Under the pieces are notes generated by a model. It did no database searches and was not told where the DNA came from. It saw nothing but the letters and a program-made list of their open reading frames with translations. Positions 13,436 to 26,090 of a stretch of 64,000 nucleotides of DNA are shown here, piece after piece; positions within the stretch are counted from its first letter, which is position 1; the number at the start of each line of letters is the position of its first letter. The DNA comes from Pseudoscleropodium purum (lineage: Eukaryota > Streptophyta > Bryopsida > Hypnales > Brachytheciaceae), in NCBI GenBank assembly GCA_963969395.1, contig OZ017803.1, positions 3,100,001-3,164,000 on the forward strand. The letters are read 5' to 3'. The position numbers and the translations under genes are program-made.

Positions 13436-16400
13436 ATGGCGGAATTTAGACTTTGCAGAGCGCGCGTGACGAGTTCGCGACGGCGGCCATGTGAGTTCGT
13501 GACGACGAGCGTTTGGATGCTTGTGGGATGCGTGATGGTGGCGTACTTGGCGCAGATGGGGAAGTGTGTGGAAGCGTCGGCCGCGGATCGTGTGTACCTG
13601 GAGTCGTTCGCTTTGAAAGGGCTGCTGTCGTTTGAGAATACGAGCGCCGTGGCGAAAGATTGGGGCCAGCTGCGTCGCGGCCTCGCGCCCGCGGCGGTGG
13701 TGTACCCGACGGCCGTGGAAGATGTCGCGACGGTGGTGGCCGCGGTGGCACGGGCGGATTCCGGTCTCACGGTCGCGGCGCGCGGCCTGGGGCACTCCAT
13801 CAGCGGCCAAGCTCAGGTACATACCAATTCGTCACCGCCGCAGTGGCCCCCTTTGTAGTGGGATTCGTCACCTTTGGGGCATGCGAGGTTGTCATTTCCT
13901 GAAGATTTCACAGTTGCAGTAAATTACTTCACCATTTGGAGGCTAAGAATGTAGCATTCAAGTACGTAGGCAATCTCTCAAGGCAAGACGTTATCAATCT
14001 CCAGAGCTTGAGATTTGCAGCTATGACATACCCCCGCCACTTGGATGCTACAATGTTAGCAAACACCTTAGAGTTGAACTCTGCGTGCACCTCTGGCGTT
14101 TTGAGATTGTGGCATCCAAGTGGGCAGTCCCTCAAGACCTTACGTTAACAATCTCCAGCGCTTTGAGATTTGCAGCTATGAGACACCTCCGCTTGCATGA
14201 GTGCTGGCCACAATGTTAGCTAGCAACCGCCGTATAATTGAAATCTGCGTAGAACTCTTGCGTGTTTTGTTTTTTGAGATTTGTGGGTTGGTTGTGTGGT
14301 GTCTCTAGGCGCACAATGGCGTGGTGATCGAGATGACGACCATGAGGGGCATCCGCGTGATGCCGCTGGGCGACGCGACGTCCCAGGGCGTGCCGTTCGT
14401 GGAGGCCATGGGGGGCGACGTCTGGGTGGATGTGCTTACGGCGTCGCTGAAGTTCGGACTGGCGCCCAAGTCGTGGACGGATTACCTCCACCTCACCATT
14501 GGCGGCACGCTCTCGAACGCCGGCGTCAGCGGCCAGGCGTTTCGCCATGGCCCCGAAATCAGCAACGTTCTGCAGCTCCAAGTCGTCACAGGTACTTACT
14601 CACGCACTCATCCTAACGCATTGATTCAATTCATCAGCGCAATTCTCGCAGTGCTTGATTCAGAGTGAAACGGAGGCAGGGTTTTACTTGAAATTAACGA
14701 TTGAAGAGCAGAACGCGCGGCTCACGAGCTCGGGTAACAGAAAATTTGTTGAAGGTGTTAGCTTGCTAGAGAAGCTGTGAGTGCAACCGTGAGATCGGGT
14801 ATCAGAGAATTTATTGAAGGTAGCATGATAGAGAACCTGTGAGTGCCACCGTGAACCTGTGATTAATTGAATCCCATTGTCTGTAATTGGTTTGGTGCAG
14901 GCAAAGGCGATGTTTTGGACTGTTCGCCCACTTTGCACCCGGAGCTGTTTTTCGCCGTGCTGGGTGGTTTGGGTCAGTTCGGGATCATCACGAAGGCGCG
15001 CATTGTGCTGGAGCGTGCGCCGCAGCGCGTGCGCTGGCTGCGCGCACTCTACACGGACTTCGCTTCGTTCAAGCGCGACCAGGAGTTTCTGATCGGGAGC
15101 GCGACGCCGTTCGACTACGTGGAGGGCTTCGTGGTGGCGAACAGCGCGAATCCCATCAATGGCTGGGCGTCCGTCGCGTTTGCCAACGAGATTATTACCG
15201 AAGCCATGATCCCGGCGCACGCGGGGCCGGTGCTGTATTGCCTGGAGGTCACCAAGGCATATTCTGCGGCCGACTTGCCCAATCTGGACCAGGTAACTTA
15301 CGAATAATATGTTTTCTTCAAGTTTGGAATTTTTCCAAGTTTTTTTCTTTACCTGAGTTTTTGGAAATTCTTTTGAGGGCGATGGTGTTGTTCTGATTTC
15401 TCACGAAGGAAAAGTGACATTGGTGCGTTCTGGGGACTGTTGTGCACTGCACTATTGCATGTGCACCCGTATTATTCACCTGAAATGTACAGCTTGCTTG
15501 CATTTAATTTCAAGTGGCGATTTTGGGTGCACATACCTTAGTGAAATATGGTTCGAGTCATGCATTACACTTTGAGGTGGATTAGACACTTATTACCTCA
15601 AATGTGTCTTTGAATGCAATTGATTATTGTAAGACACTATTGCATTCCCCTTACAATACGTCCTTGAAATGGGTTCATTTGCCATTTTGGAATGGCTGGT
15701 GAAACGTGTTATGCACTTGAACTTTCTCTTTTTTCTTTAAAAGGAAATCAGTCAATTCAAGGGTGGGCTCCATGATGATGGCGTCCTCGCTTTGTCTTTC
15801 TGCAGTACATGTGAACGAATGATCATGATCTTGCTGTGGAGATTCAGTGGGTCACTAGGTTGGCCCTTCCATAAAAAAGAGGTGACTAGAAAGGCAAGGC
15901 ATGTGAGCATCCAGGCATGAAACATGCCTGCCATGATTTTTCAGTTTTTTTTGTCTATCATGGGATGAAAAACGCAGCTGCTCATTCGCTAGATTAAGAA
16001 AAAACAAAACGTAGAGGTGATGCATTGGTACCAATCACGTACACTAAATACTGAAATTAGGTTTCCCTACCCCAAGAAAGTTACTTTACAAGCCATCAAA
16101 GTCAACAGATATTTGTACAAATATTTCCATTTGTACACATGGAGGTTCACGAGTCCCAATTAAAACAATACCGAATGCAAAAGTACAATAATAGTGGATA
16201 TTTATATAGCGTCAAATGTCGAGAAATTAGAGAGGAGGCATCTTAATTTCACGATTTAGCGTAGATTCTCGCATTCGATCCACCTTGGCTTCTGCGTCAT
16301 CCCCGCAACAGAGGGAGTGTTTGTTTGTTTGTTTGTTTGTTTGTTTGATTGCCTACCATTGATTGCTTGATGTAAACGTCACACCATACCGGACTCTTGC

Positions 16401-17633
16401 ACTTGCGGATTTGATATTCCGCCGGCCAAATCTTCCGCTATTGATCTCATGATGAATTGGGTCCATGCCAAGCTGTTTTTTTGACGTTTATTAATGGGTG
16501 GCGTTCGTTGGCTTGTCCAGGTGGTGGAGAGCATGTTGGCGCCTTTGAGCTTTGACCGCAAGCTGCTGTTCCAAACCGACACCACGTACTTCAAGTTTCT
16601 CGACCGGCTGCACGAAGTGGAGAGGGAGCTGAGCTCGCTTGGCATGTGGGACCAAATCCCGCATCCGTGGCTTAACGTCTTTGTGCCGGCTTCAGCAATT
16701 GAGCGCTTTGACAAGCTCGTGTTGAAGAAGCTGATGACGCCAGATTTCAGTGGTCCCATCCTCGTCTACCCGCTGAACAAATCCAAGTAAGTCCAGTTAC
16801 CACCATTTTTAAATTTTTGGCTCCTTAATTAGATTAAATCGTGTTGAATCTATGATAATTTGATTAATTAAAGGTCGTCTGATGAGTAAGAAAACTTAGT
16901 TATCAGACAATTTATCAGGAAACCATGGCGCATGGACATATGACCCTGTGTGCTTGAGTGTTAACTAGAATCCCCAAATCTCCCCGGCAGGTAGATTTGG
17001 TGACACTCGTTTGCACTTCTCCCTAGCTCCTCCATTTATTCTACTTAGTGAGATCACATGAGATCCAAAGCTCAGTAAATGGTGTTCATCAGTAGGTGCA
17101 CTAACACAGGGTGTCCATAGTATATCCGCGGTCTATGAAACAGTGAATCATACACTAACTAGACGAAATGGTGTAGCTTACCAAACCAAACCACACTTTG
17201 AATTTCGATACAGCTGCTGCACTGGTGTCTTTCAGAGGTTGTCGAATTCGAGACTAATTTTTAATTGAACTGTGGCAGGTGGGACAAGCGACTCTCGGTG
17301 GTGATCCCGGAGGGTCCTGAGGAAATTTTCTACCTGGTGGCGTTCTTGAGGAACAAGCTCCCGGACCTGGCGGGCGGCCCAACGCTGTCCACCATGCTTG
17401 AAGACAACGACAACATTTTACGAGTTTGTGAGACTCTGCGTTGCAAGCAGTACTTGCCTCGGTACCAAGACCGCGTGCAATGGAAGCGCCACTTCGGTTC
17501 CAAATGGGACTTGTTTGTTCAGAACAAGCAGATGTTTGATCCGCGGGCCATTCTCTCCCCGGGGCAGAACATTTTTGCCCGCCGCCGGATCAGCCTCAGC
17601 AATTACTCCCCTTTGCGCGACACACAACAGTGA
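13436..17633 (+). CDS. CKX: Cytokinin oxidase/dehydrogenase, five exons, 558 aa
   Basis: FAD enzyme that irreversibly degrades cytokinins by oxidative removal of the isoprenoid side chain. Exons: 13436-13816, 14309-14591, 14901-15292, 16521-16786, 17279-17633. All introns are GT-AG and phases match (0, 1, 0, 2), giving 558 residues, normal for the family. A hydrophobic stretch at about residues 24-38 follows an Arg-rich start, suggesting a signal peptide or anchor. GLGHSISGQ holds His120, the expected covalent FAD site (the first variable residue is Leu rather than the more usual His/Arg). SWTDYL holds Asp185, equivalent to the catalytic Asp of maize CKX1, followed by GGTLSNAG. Exon 3 has VLGGLGQFGIIT. 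The C-terminus has WKRHFGSKW and the FDPRAILSPGQNIF block of the cytokinin-binding/FAD domain. No damage is seen, so it is probably functional. Start chosen as the first ATG giving a leader and a full FAD domain. Confidence 0.95.
13968..14285. repeat. Two-unit tandem repeat inside CKX intron 1
   Basis: Two diverged direct copies of about 155-160 bp. Each contains 'caatctccag(a/c)gctt', then 'gagatttgcagctatga', 'acaatgttagc' and 'gagttgaactctgcgt'-like sequence. They make up most of the intron. No coding role. Confidence 0.65.
14730..14862. repeat. Short tandem repeat in CKX intron 2
   Basis: Two imperfect units of about 65 bp: 'cgggtaacagaaaatttgtt' then 'gtgagtgcaaccgtgagat' is echoed by 'cgggtatcagagaatttatt' then 'gtgagtgccaccgtgaacc'. 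Confidence 0.6.
16319..16348. repeat. (TTTG)n microsatellite in CKX intron 3
   Basis: About seven tandem TTTG units upstream of exon 4. Likely length-polymorphic. Confidence 0.9.
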
Positions 17634-19047
17634 AGCCGAAGCGGATTTGCCATAGCTTAATAAATAGGCTATAATTTTTTTATCGTGGTGAAGTGGGGCA
17701 CGCACATACGACGGAGAGATCCAGCGGTGAATGATACCCATCTGGTCCTGTTTTTTTATAAAATTTTTGGAGCTGTTGTTGCTGCTGCTGCTCAGAAAAG
17801 AAGGTGAACAGATTCCCTTGTACATAGTGGATTGTAAGAAGGCCAACGAATCAATTTGTAGTTTACCTATTTCAAGCAGAAAGAAAAAAACAAGACAGTG
17901 ACTAGGTGAGGTGGGGAACCTACCCGTTTGTGGAAGTACATATATTCAAGGAAGGACAAAAAATCCCCAAGCGTGATATGATCGCACCATGGCAGTTGAT
18001 ATTGTGTGTGTGCTCTCGGTTGGACTCAAAAATTGCACCAACTCTTGGACAAGTTGATCAACTCTTGAGAGCGGGTGTGATGACATTCAACCGGTGTTTC
18101 CACAATTTAGGATTTCAAATGCTCGGATTCCCGAAGGCTGCAACAACTACTGAAGCTAAGAGAGCTGGCTGGCCGAACTGGGGGGGATCAGAGCACTTCA
18201 TTGTTGTAAAAGAGAGACACGTAGGTTGACTCCATTCCTTTCAATTGTGAACTTTATGAATTGCTTGTTGTCGAAGTGAACAAGTGCCGACCGACTGTAG
18301 TTAGGATTTGTGTGGGTTGTCATATGAATATCAAAAGATTTTGATCATGGTTTCCACAAGGAAACAGCTGATGATGACCACAAGAAGTGGAATTTTTTTC
18401 CAGGTTTCAATGAGTCTGCAAGTGTGGATTGTGTTCTGTTGTTTATTTGGGTTTTCAGTTCATGAAACCAGAGGTGTGAGGATGCTATTCATTCCCCATT
18501 TGCAGTGTGCATACTTAGGTTACATTCAAAAGAAACTGTTCAATAAATCAGTTATTGAAGGAGGTCACTGATCAAATAAATACTCCGTACTTTAATGTTT
18601 AAGTGCTGTATGTCATAGTTCAAGAAAAACATGAAAAGTACTTATAATTATAATTTTTGAAGAGTTCTTTTCAAGAAAAAGTTTGTATACTATGCAGTAA
18701 CTATATGTTTATCAAACAATGTTTGAATTTCAAGAAAAAAAACAATGTTTTAATGTGATTTTGATATAAATTGCAAATCATGTTCATATAGACCTCATTC
18801 CATTTGACAATTGTTATCAAATATATTTGATGAAATTTGACATTTTACAAAGTTTGAATGTATTCTACTCTTTGATGCTAGAGAAGGATTGATAGTAACT
18901 CAACATGAACTATCTACAACTTCATTTTCCAATGTCAACATGAAATCATCTACATACATGAAATTGAAGTTTTTCTTTGAGCCTTATTTCATTAATTTAG
19001 AGTGGCTGGCAAGATAGATAGATGACTTCACTAAAATTGTATTTCAA
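17634..19047. other. CKX 3' untranslated region and AT-rich downstream sequence
   Basis: A canonical AATAAA at 17659-17664 lies 26 bases after the stop and could direct polyadenylation, though the true site may be farther. The sequence to about 18.5 kb keeps intermediate GC. Short + frames at 17906-18571 have no recognisable domain. It then becomes AT-rich. Confidence 0.5.
17659..17664 (+). terminator. Candidate polyadenylation signal of CKX
   Basis: AATAAA in the sequence following the CKX stop codon. In plants, near-upstream elements of this type are common but not obligatory. Confidence 0.4.
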
Positions 19048-19869
19048 TCCCTCAAGGTCTAAGAAGGTACTTCAAATATCCAATATTATATGCAAATGTA
19101 TCATAGAATCTAATTTAGAAGAATAATTTAATTATGACTTTCAAACAAAAGCTATATGACACCATTGTTTCATACAGTTAAATCAATTACTATACTAACC
19201 AATGTTTTTTTTAATAAAATTAAAGCTATAAATTGAAAATTCTTTTTAAAATTGGTTATAGACTAAATATTTGTAATTTTTATAAGATGTATCCCCCTTA
19301 CATTCAAAATATTAAACTCTAATTATAGTGATGTTTTAAGATTTACTTATTTATTAAAGTAATTTTTGGAAGTTCATTTTTAATTCGAAAATTTTATTTT
19401 TTGCTTTCAAAATACTTTTGACCCTTCAACTATAGAATTTTTTTTTAAGTTCATAAAATCTATATAGTATACATGTATGAAAACTAAAATAAGAATTGAC
19501 AAAAAAAATTTATGGATGAAGAAAACAAGATTATTTGTGTTTATACCATATTTAACTACTTTTGGACTTTGCAATGAATTCTAAACTTTGCATCATGAGG
19601 TCTATTAAAAAAACATTGTGAGATCTCCAAATGCATCTACTAATCTCTTGATGTTTTTATAGATCTCTTGATGTTTTGTATTGATCTCTTAATATTTTGT
19701 ATAGAATTCTCAATGTTTTGGATTATCTCCTAATGACCATTTTTTTTTCTCCTGATGACCATTATTAATTCTAGACTTTCAATAGTCCAAAAGTAGTTAA
19801 ATGTGGTATGTTTGGGACATGTTTGCATCTATTCATTGTTCAAAATTTGAACATTTAGTCTTCTAGGGA
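19048..19869. mobile_element. TTAA-bounded piggyBac-like element, copy g (822 bp)
   Basis: Right end TAGGGA|TTAA (TTAA 19870-19873). The left end is a diverged TCAA|TCCCTCAAGGTCTA at about 19044-19061. The interior aligns with copy f at 54467-55031, for example 'attggttatagactaaat' against 'attgattatagattgaat', and 'aattatagtgatgtttta' against 'aatcatagtgatttttga'. Non-coding. Confidence 0.55.
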
Positions 19870-20194
19870 TTAAGTGCTATTAGTACTTTTAGATTTGCTA
19901 GCATTGATACACCCATATGAGGTGGTTGCAAGAAAGACCAACCATTTATTTTAACATTTTGGCAAAGATAGGGATTTTGTTGGCTAATATTATGAAAACT
20001 ATGAGTACTTTGTAACAAAACCATCTCAACCATTGATAGTAAAAATCAATGGCTAAAAGTACTATTGCAAGTACTATAGACTACTTGCGAGTACTTAAAT
20101 AGTACTATTTGGAAAAAAGACAATATGTCAAAGAAAATAGATACAATGAGTGATAAATTAATGATAAATAGAAAATCATGGAAAAAAAAAATTA

Positions 20195-20660
20195 ACAATT
20201 GGCAATTTGTGAAGACTTAATAGCGATCAAATTTCACCAAAAGAATGAAGTCAAAATTATCTTCAATATTCAATAGTGCATGCTCTAAAGAGCCCTATTT
20301 GCATGAATGTGGAGGACATAAAATAATGTAATTTTAGATGCCTTTTAATAAGCACATATCCTCTTATTATGGGAATAAACTTCAAAGCTTTTAGCTCTAA
20401 ATCATCAATTTTGGATACTCCCTAATACAAAAAAAATCCTTAAACCTCAAAGTGTGACAAATTAACAAAATTGACTTTTAAATATAAAAGGATTTTTATA
20501 ATTTTTGAAAAATAAGGGATATAATTATAATCAAAGCTAGCCATGTCCAATAAAAATTTAAAATTCATTTGATTCATCCTTCAAAAGTACCATGACTCTA
20601 AATGTGATGGAAAATGATATAAGTTGTTCTTCCAATCATCTTATAGTGCTTCTTGTCAAA
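20195..20660. repeat. Dispersed repeat R1 (paralogue of R2)
   Basis: Shares long colinear similarity with R2 at 29838-30580: 'gcatgaatgtggaggacataaaat' against 'gcatgaatgtagagggcataaaat', and 'caaagtgtgacaaatta' in both. At 20391-20400 R1 has the uninterrupted 'agctctaaatcatcaatttt', the empty site matching the MITE insertion in R2. A second conserved block at 21400-21600 matches 31045-31205. Confidence 0.7.
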
Positions 20661-23459
20661 ACATGGCATTTAATGAAGAAGTTTATTGTTTGTTAACCTT
20701 TAAACATTAAATCCAAATAAAGTTTTGGTTTTCAAGGAATGATGAGGATAAGTCCTCTAATACTCATCTACACTCTAACTTTTATATCTTTCTCTTTATA
20801 GCCAAGGGGTGCAACTATCAAGCTAAATTTTGTATATATTTCAAATTATAATTTCAATGAATTTTTGCATAGGAAAGTGTTTAAGAATTATTGCATAATT
20901 GCATTGAAGTAGCCCATTGCCTTGTATTTTTATTGAAATTAGGAGAACAAACAAACTTTCAAGGTATCTAATATTTATGAAGATCCAATAGTTGAAAAAA
21001 AAGTTATGTTTTGTTTTGTTTTGGTGAACAATATAGATAAGTAGAGTGTAAGTGGAGTGAACAACATGTACAAATTCTTTCGAAAAATGTACTACTGTTC
21101 ATGAGAGTCTAGAGCTGATTTTAGAAACACCTATTTTCAATACTTTGAAAATTCATAGTTTGTTCCCTATAGTGTCTCAAAAATGCCATAGTTCTAAGAG
21201 AACCTAAAATCCCCTTTTGACTGCCAAGAAGACTCTACAAAAAACTTTTCCAATATAATAATGGGAACCATGTTGAATTGCATGCTTATTCTATTGATTT
21301 TAGGTGTAACATAGGAGGACCACAAAGTGCCCATTTAAGATCCATTAATTAATTTGAGTAGGTTAGACTTCTCAAAATATTTTTTAATAGATTTTTCTTT
21401 GAAAGACAAATGGAATTGACATCCAACCCAAGTCAATGTTTCATTTTTTTTTCAGCTTCATGAAATCAGTTATGAATTTTCTTAAAGTTGAAACACACCA
21501 GTCACTGAAAAGCTGAGCATCCACTTCCTAAAATATGCACTATTTCTTCATTGCTCGGGTAATGAGAAAACAAAATGTACCTCTACATGCACTAGAGTAC
21601 ACTTCTACAGCCCGAACACTTTACAGCCCGAACACTTTACAGACCTCCTACCTTACATGCATTACTAAACCTTCCAAACCTTTACCAAGTGACGAACTGA
21701 ATGAGCAAACCAACAAGACACCGCTGGTGACAAACCGAGCTCCACGAGTTTCAATCAGTGTCTGCATCTGCAACTGAGATGTCGTAGAAGATGCAGATGC
21801 TCCACCTCGTGACTGATGGCAGTGAGAGTGCGCAATCATCTCTTTCTTTTCTTTCTGAAACAAATGAAAGTGATTTCCATTGCAGGTGCGCAATCATACT
21901 TCGACACCAAGTGATTGACATGAAAACCGACGATTCAAATTCCCACGCGAATGAACAAAACAATCTTTCGCTCTGGCAACGGGATCTTTCGCTCTGACTT
22001 CTTCTGAACACGCCAGTGAGTTCAGTTAGAATTTGTACAGTAATGTACAGTGCAGTGCAGCCATCGATTCCACAACAAAAAAAAAAGTTCATGAACTGCG
22101 CGGAGGAAGCTCCGTGTCCGTTTAGCATACTCAAGAAATGGACAAATTTTTCAAACCGCAAATTGCACTGCAATCATAGTGAAGAGTGCAGTACTCAACC
22201 ATCAACCATTGTAACAAGTGTATACATCACATGTGAAATTCAAAATCATACAACAATTTGGATCTTTTTTGTACACTATGTCACCATTTGTTGAAATTAC
22301 AGCTTGCATTTTTGTTGGGCATAGTAGAATTGAGCATTTGCAATTGTTGTAGAGATATGTGATCCAATACTGCAGCAGTTGAATTGTTTGTATCATTTCT
22401 TAGTGCTTGTTCTTTGGCTTGCTTTGGTGTCACAACAAATCTTTCCCTAACTTTCCAAAGATTCTCTATGGTGAATTAAGAGGCCAAACTAACTTCTTCA
22501 TACCACGAGCTTGCCTCCACATCTCTGGTTCAAGTTGTTGTACAATATTCTAGAACGCTTTAATAAGACTCCAATGCAATTTGTGGTTTGAAGATGTGTG
22601 CATTTTTGAGCAAGTAGAAGCATCTTGAAGTTTGTGAATTTTTTGCTAGTTGAATATGATGGGAAAAAAATTCCTAAAGATTATTGGATTCAATTGTACA
22701 ATGTACTAAGGCACAAGTACCCATTCCCACACAGTCATATTCATTATTTCCACTTAGTAAAACTATTAAAAAATTGTTTGGTGGGACTTTTGCTTATTTA
22801 TTTGAGAATATCTATGTTCAATATTTAAAATCAAACTTCCCATTCAATTTCAAATTGACATTTTTCAATCTCTACATAAGGGTGTTCTTTAAATAATGAA
22901 AACTTTAGTTAAATATCATACATGACACAATTTTTTGTCCCTCGCTCTATAAAAAATACATTTCATTTCTTCATTTGCTCTAAATAGATTTTAACTAGGG
23001 TACTTGGCATGTGGCTTTAGAGTGCGTCCATAAGAAACATGGTTATTTAGTTGTTCTTGTTGGAGATTTCTTGAAGGTATGAGTGACCAAAATGACAAAA
23101 GCTAACTGTGGGGTTCACTCATCCATAGAGTGTTCTCAACAATAGTGAAAAACAACTTGACACCAATATTTTGAAGTATGATTTGGGTAGTTTTGCATGC
23201 TATGCTAAACTGTTGCTAGGTAATTCACATATGCAATTCAATTTAGGTGAACATCAATAATTCAAAGAATCTTGTTTGGAAAGGATGGAATTATAAATTC
23301 TAATAATCCTACTATAGTTTATTTCATTGCACTAAGAATAAAAAGCGGGTGATGAAAGACTTTTAAGAAAAATGTTGAAACAAATAATATACCTATACAT
23401 CCAAAAATTGGCTAATTTTTGGCTAATTACTTTGGTAATAGGGCCACTTACTTTGGGGG
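20661..23459. other. Intergenic, second R1 block and unassigned DNA
   Basis: 21400-21600 aligns with 31045-31205, ending in both cases near 'aaaatgtacct'. A 16-bp tandem duplication (acagcccgaacacttt) sits at 21607-21640. Intermediate-GC sequence at 21.6-22.2 kb contains overlapping frames on both strands without domains. No gene is supported. Confidence 0.4.
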
Positions 23460-23463
23460 TTAA

Positions 23464-24267
23464 CCCCTAAATGCCCAAGCCTTTTCAAGTGTGTTTTGAC
23501 CATAAAAAAAGAGCATGGGCTTATAGTTAACTCAATAACTCCAATGAAGCAAATTGCATTTTTTTTAAAAATCTAATAGTATAGATGTTTAAAGAGCTTG
23601 CTTATTAGTGTGTTCACCAATTTTGAGAAATTTTGAGAAATTTTATTTTTAGTATGTTGTTCCTTCCAATTTTGAGAAATTATTAGTGTGTTCACCAATT
23701 TTCAGAAATTTGCACATAATTTTTTTTTGGAATTGGAGGTGACATGAACAACTACAAATTGTGTTAGCACACTAAAATGCACTTTCAAAAAATTTAATTT
23801 CACATGAAAACCTATCAAATTCATTACACAATCTACCTTACAATTGTTGAAATGCAATTTTTTGTTATGAGTATAAATTGCAAATAACTCCAAATCAACA
23901 ATTGGATGTTTAAATTTTTAATGGTGAAAATCATAACAACACTTTACTCTTTCCATTAAGACCATTTAATTTTCAAAGCAAATGGATAAGTAGAGTTTTT
24001 AGATCTCAAATCAAGTGAAATTGGCAAAGTTGAGGAAATGAAGTAAAATTAGCAAGCTTTATTCTATCACTAATGGACATAAATGGCTTTGAAGACCTTT
24101 CAAAAATCAAATATTGACCATTTGTATTGAAAAATGAAAGTTTTGAATAGTTAACCTTAAAAACTGCCTGAAAAAAATTTAAAATGGTCAAACAAATTTA
24201 ATTGCCCATCCCAAAATGAGCTTGAAATTTCAGATTGACCATATATGGTTGATCAAGCAATTAGGGG
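23464..24267. mobile_element. TTAA-bounded piggyBac-like element, copy b (804 bp)
   Basis: TTAA 23460-23463, then CCCCTAAATGCCCA; the right end TTAGGGG is followed by TTAA 24268-24271. It carries internal short direct repeats around 'attagtgtgttcaccaatttt' (23605-23705). Non-coding; the interior is only weakly similar to the other copies. Confidence 0.7.
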
Positions 24268-24623
24268 TTAAGTATAGAAAAAGCCATATAACATTCTAAT
24301 TAATTACACTCTTAAATAATTTTGTAACTTTTTTTGAGAATTAAAATAGCATCTACATTCATTTGAGATTGGTTGGGTTTTAAAAGTATATTAAAAGTAT
24401 ATTACAAAGTTCTCAATACCATGATCTAAAAATTGATTTTTTCTTGACAATAAGAAAATTTTCAAATCTATACAAATGTGTTCAAAATTGATTATTCTGA
24501 ATTTATTTGAATAGTTTTAATTTTTTAATTTTTTAAAGAACACTGAGCAATAAAAAGCAAAACAAAAAACAATTCATTACAAACAAACCTCATAACCTAA
24601 TCTAGATGGAAGGTTGAGGGATA

Positions 24624-25257
24624 GGTGCCACTCGAGCTTGTAAAAAATGCTAGAATAAAAAAACTCATTTTTGCACCAAGTATTAATAAACACTTGATCA
24701 ATAACTCTTTGTCTATCTTCATTGTTCAACCTAGGTGGAAGGATGAGGGATCATTTGATGATATTTGAGGCCAGGGGAGGGCCGTTTCAGACCTTTTTTC
24801 CTTGTTGCAAACTATAAGTATACTATCAAATTTTTTCAAATTTTTTTCATAATATAAATTTTTTTTTTTAAATTGAATTTTTTTTTCCAAAAGTATTAAA
24901 AAAATAATTTTATTATTATCTGATGTGGCTATCGCAATGCCACGTCAAGTATCTACTATAACAGAGTTTCTAGATCCCGAGAGTGTAAAGGAACTTGCAG
25001 CCCTCTGCGGGAGTGAAAAACATGTATTAAGGTGCTACTCATACTTGTGAAGAGTGCTAGAATAAAAGATCTCATTTTTGCACTAAGTGTTGATCAACAC
25101 TTGGTGAATAGCTCTCTGTCTATCTTCACCACTCAACCTAGGTGAAAGGTTGAGGAATAGGTGCCACTCATGCTTGTGAAGAGTGCCAGAATAAAAGACC
25201 TCATTTTTGCACCAAGTGTTGATCAACACTTGGTGAATAGCTCTCTGTCTATCTTCA
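24624..25257. repeat. Three-copy repeat of about 100 bp next to a LINE remnant
   Basis: Copies at about 24624-24720, 25031-25127 and 25160-25257 share 'ttgcaccaagtgttgatcaa' and 'gctctctgtctatcttc'. Each contains the palindromic core TTGATCAA. The last two are nearly adjacent. The array lies immediately 3' (minus-strand sense) of the LINE coding relic and could be its 3' tail. Confidence 0.7.
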
Positions 25258-25339
25258 ATGCAACAACTATAAAACGTAACTAGATGTGCTTCCTCTGAGG
25301 CATCCCGGCGAGAATGGTATCCGACCAAGCAAGCTGCTA

Positions 25340-26090
25340 ATCCTTTCTTGGCTAAAGCCCAACGTTAGTTCCGTCCACACCAGTCTCCACATAATGCACG
25401 ACCGTAAGACGTCACCGGCTACGTGATGGCCTGCTTGATCGACGGAAGCTCTTGAAGGTCCAGGGCTCTCCTGATGCGTCTGAACTTAATCAATCCACGT
25501 ATGGCGGGCGACAGTGCATGAGTGGAAAATATGCTCCGTAGTCTCCCTCCTAGCTGTTTGAGTTGCCGCATTTGCAAATCGGTGAGAAACGCATTACAAA
25601 GCTCCCACTGGCGGTTGGGAGGGCTCCAGAGTTGACGAGCCAGAGGAAGAATTGAAGCTTCTTGTCCGGTCTTCTTGTTTCCGAATAGCTGGAATTGTTC
25701 CCTTGATCTCCTGTGCGGTTAGCTGATGAAGGCCCATTTCATTTTGAATTGGTGATGAGTCTGGTGGAAGAATTCTTCTTGTTGAGCGAGTCCGACGCTG
25801 TAGCCGGCTTAGACGGGTTGAAGAATTGAAGAATCCTTTGGTTTGTCCCGACTTGAGTTCCCACCTCCATTCACCCGGGTCGAAATCTAATTCTTTGAAT
25901 CTGGCCCTGAAACTAGACTCAATTCCAGAGTAATTGTTGTCGGGGTTGATCCGTATGTTGTGAAATTCTCCACCGCCCGTGACAACTCTACTGCGCCTCA
26001 GCTCTTTGCTTGACAGGTCGCTTGACTGATTCCTCTCTCTCCCCTTGCGCCTGAAAAATCTCGAACTGAATGGAAAGGGTGGATAAGATC
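25340..26090 (-). pseudogene. LINE (L1-type) ORF2 C-terminal remnant with zf-RVT-like region
   Basis: GC-rich island on the minus strand with long but frame-shifted open stretches. The best motif is KKLQFFLWLVNSGALPTA followed by FSPICKCGN (about 25565-25650), which resembles the zf-RVT domain at the end of plant L1-like ORF2 ('K-x-x-F-F-L-W-L ... L-P-T ... C-x-x-C-G'). Upstream frames contain EWRWELKSG, compatible with the segment before that domain. Frameshifts show it is dead. Family assignment comes from this motif only. Confidence 0.55.

Noticed and set aside
13402..13822. Long Arg/Pro-rich minus-strand frames opposite CKX exon 1
   Set aside because: Composition is that of antisense GC-rich coding DNA; the + strand has the conserved FAD domain.
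14684..15220. 178-codon minus-strand frame opposite CKX exon 3
   Set aside because: Shadow of the GC-rich CKX exon; no domain, and its start lies in an intron of the opposite gene.
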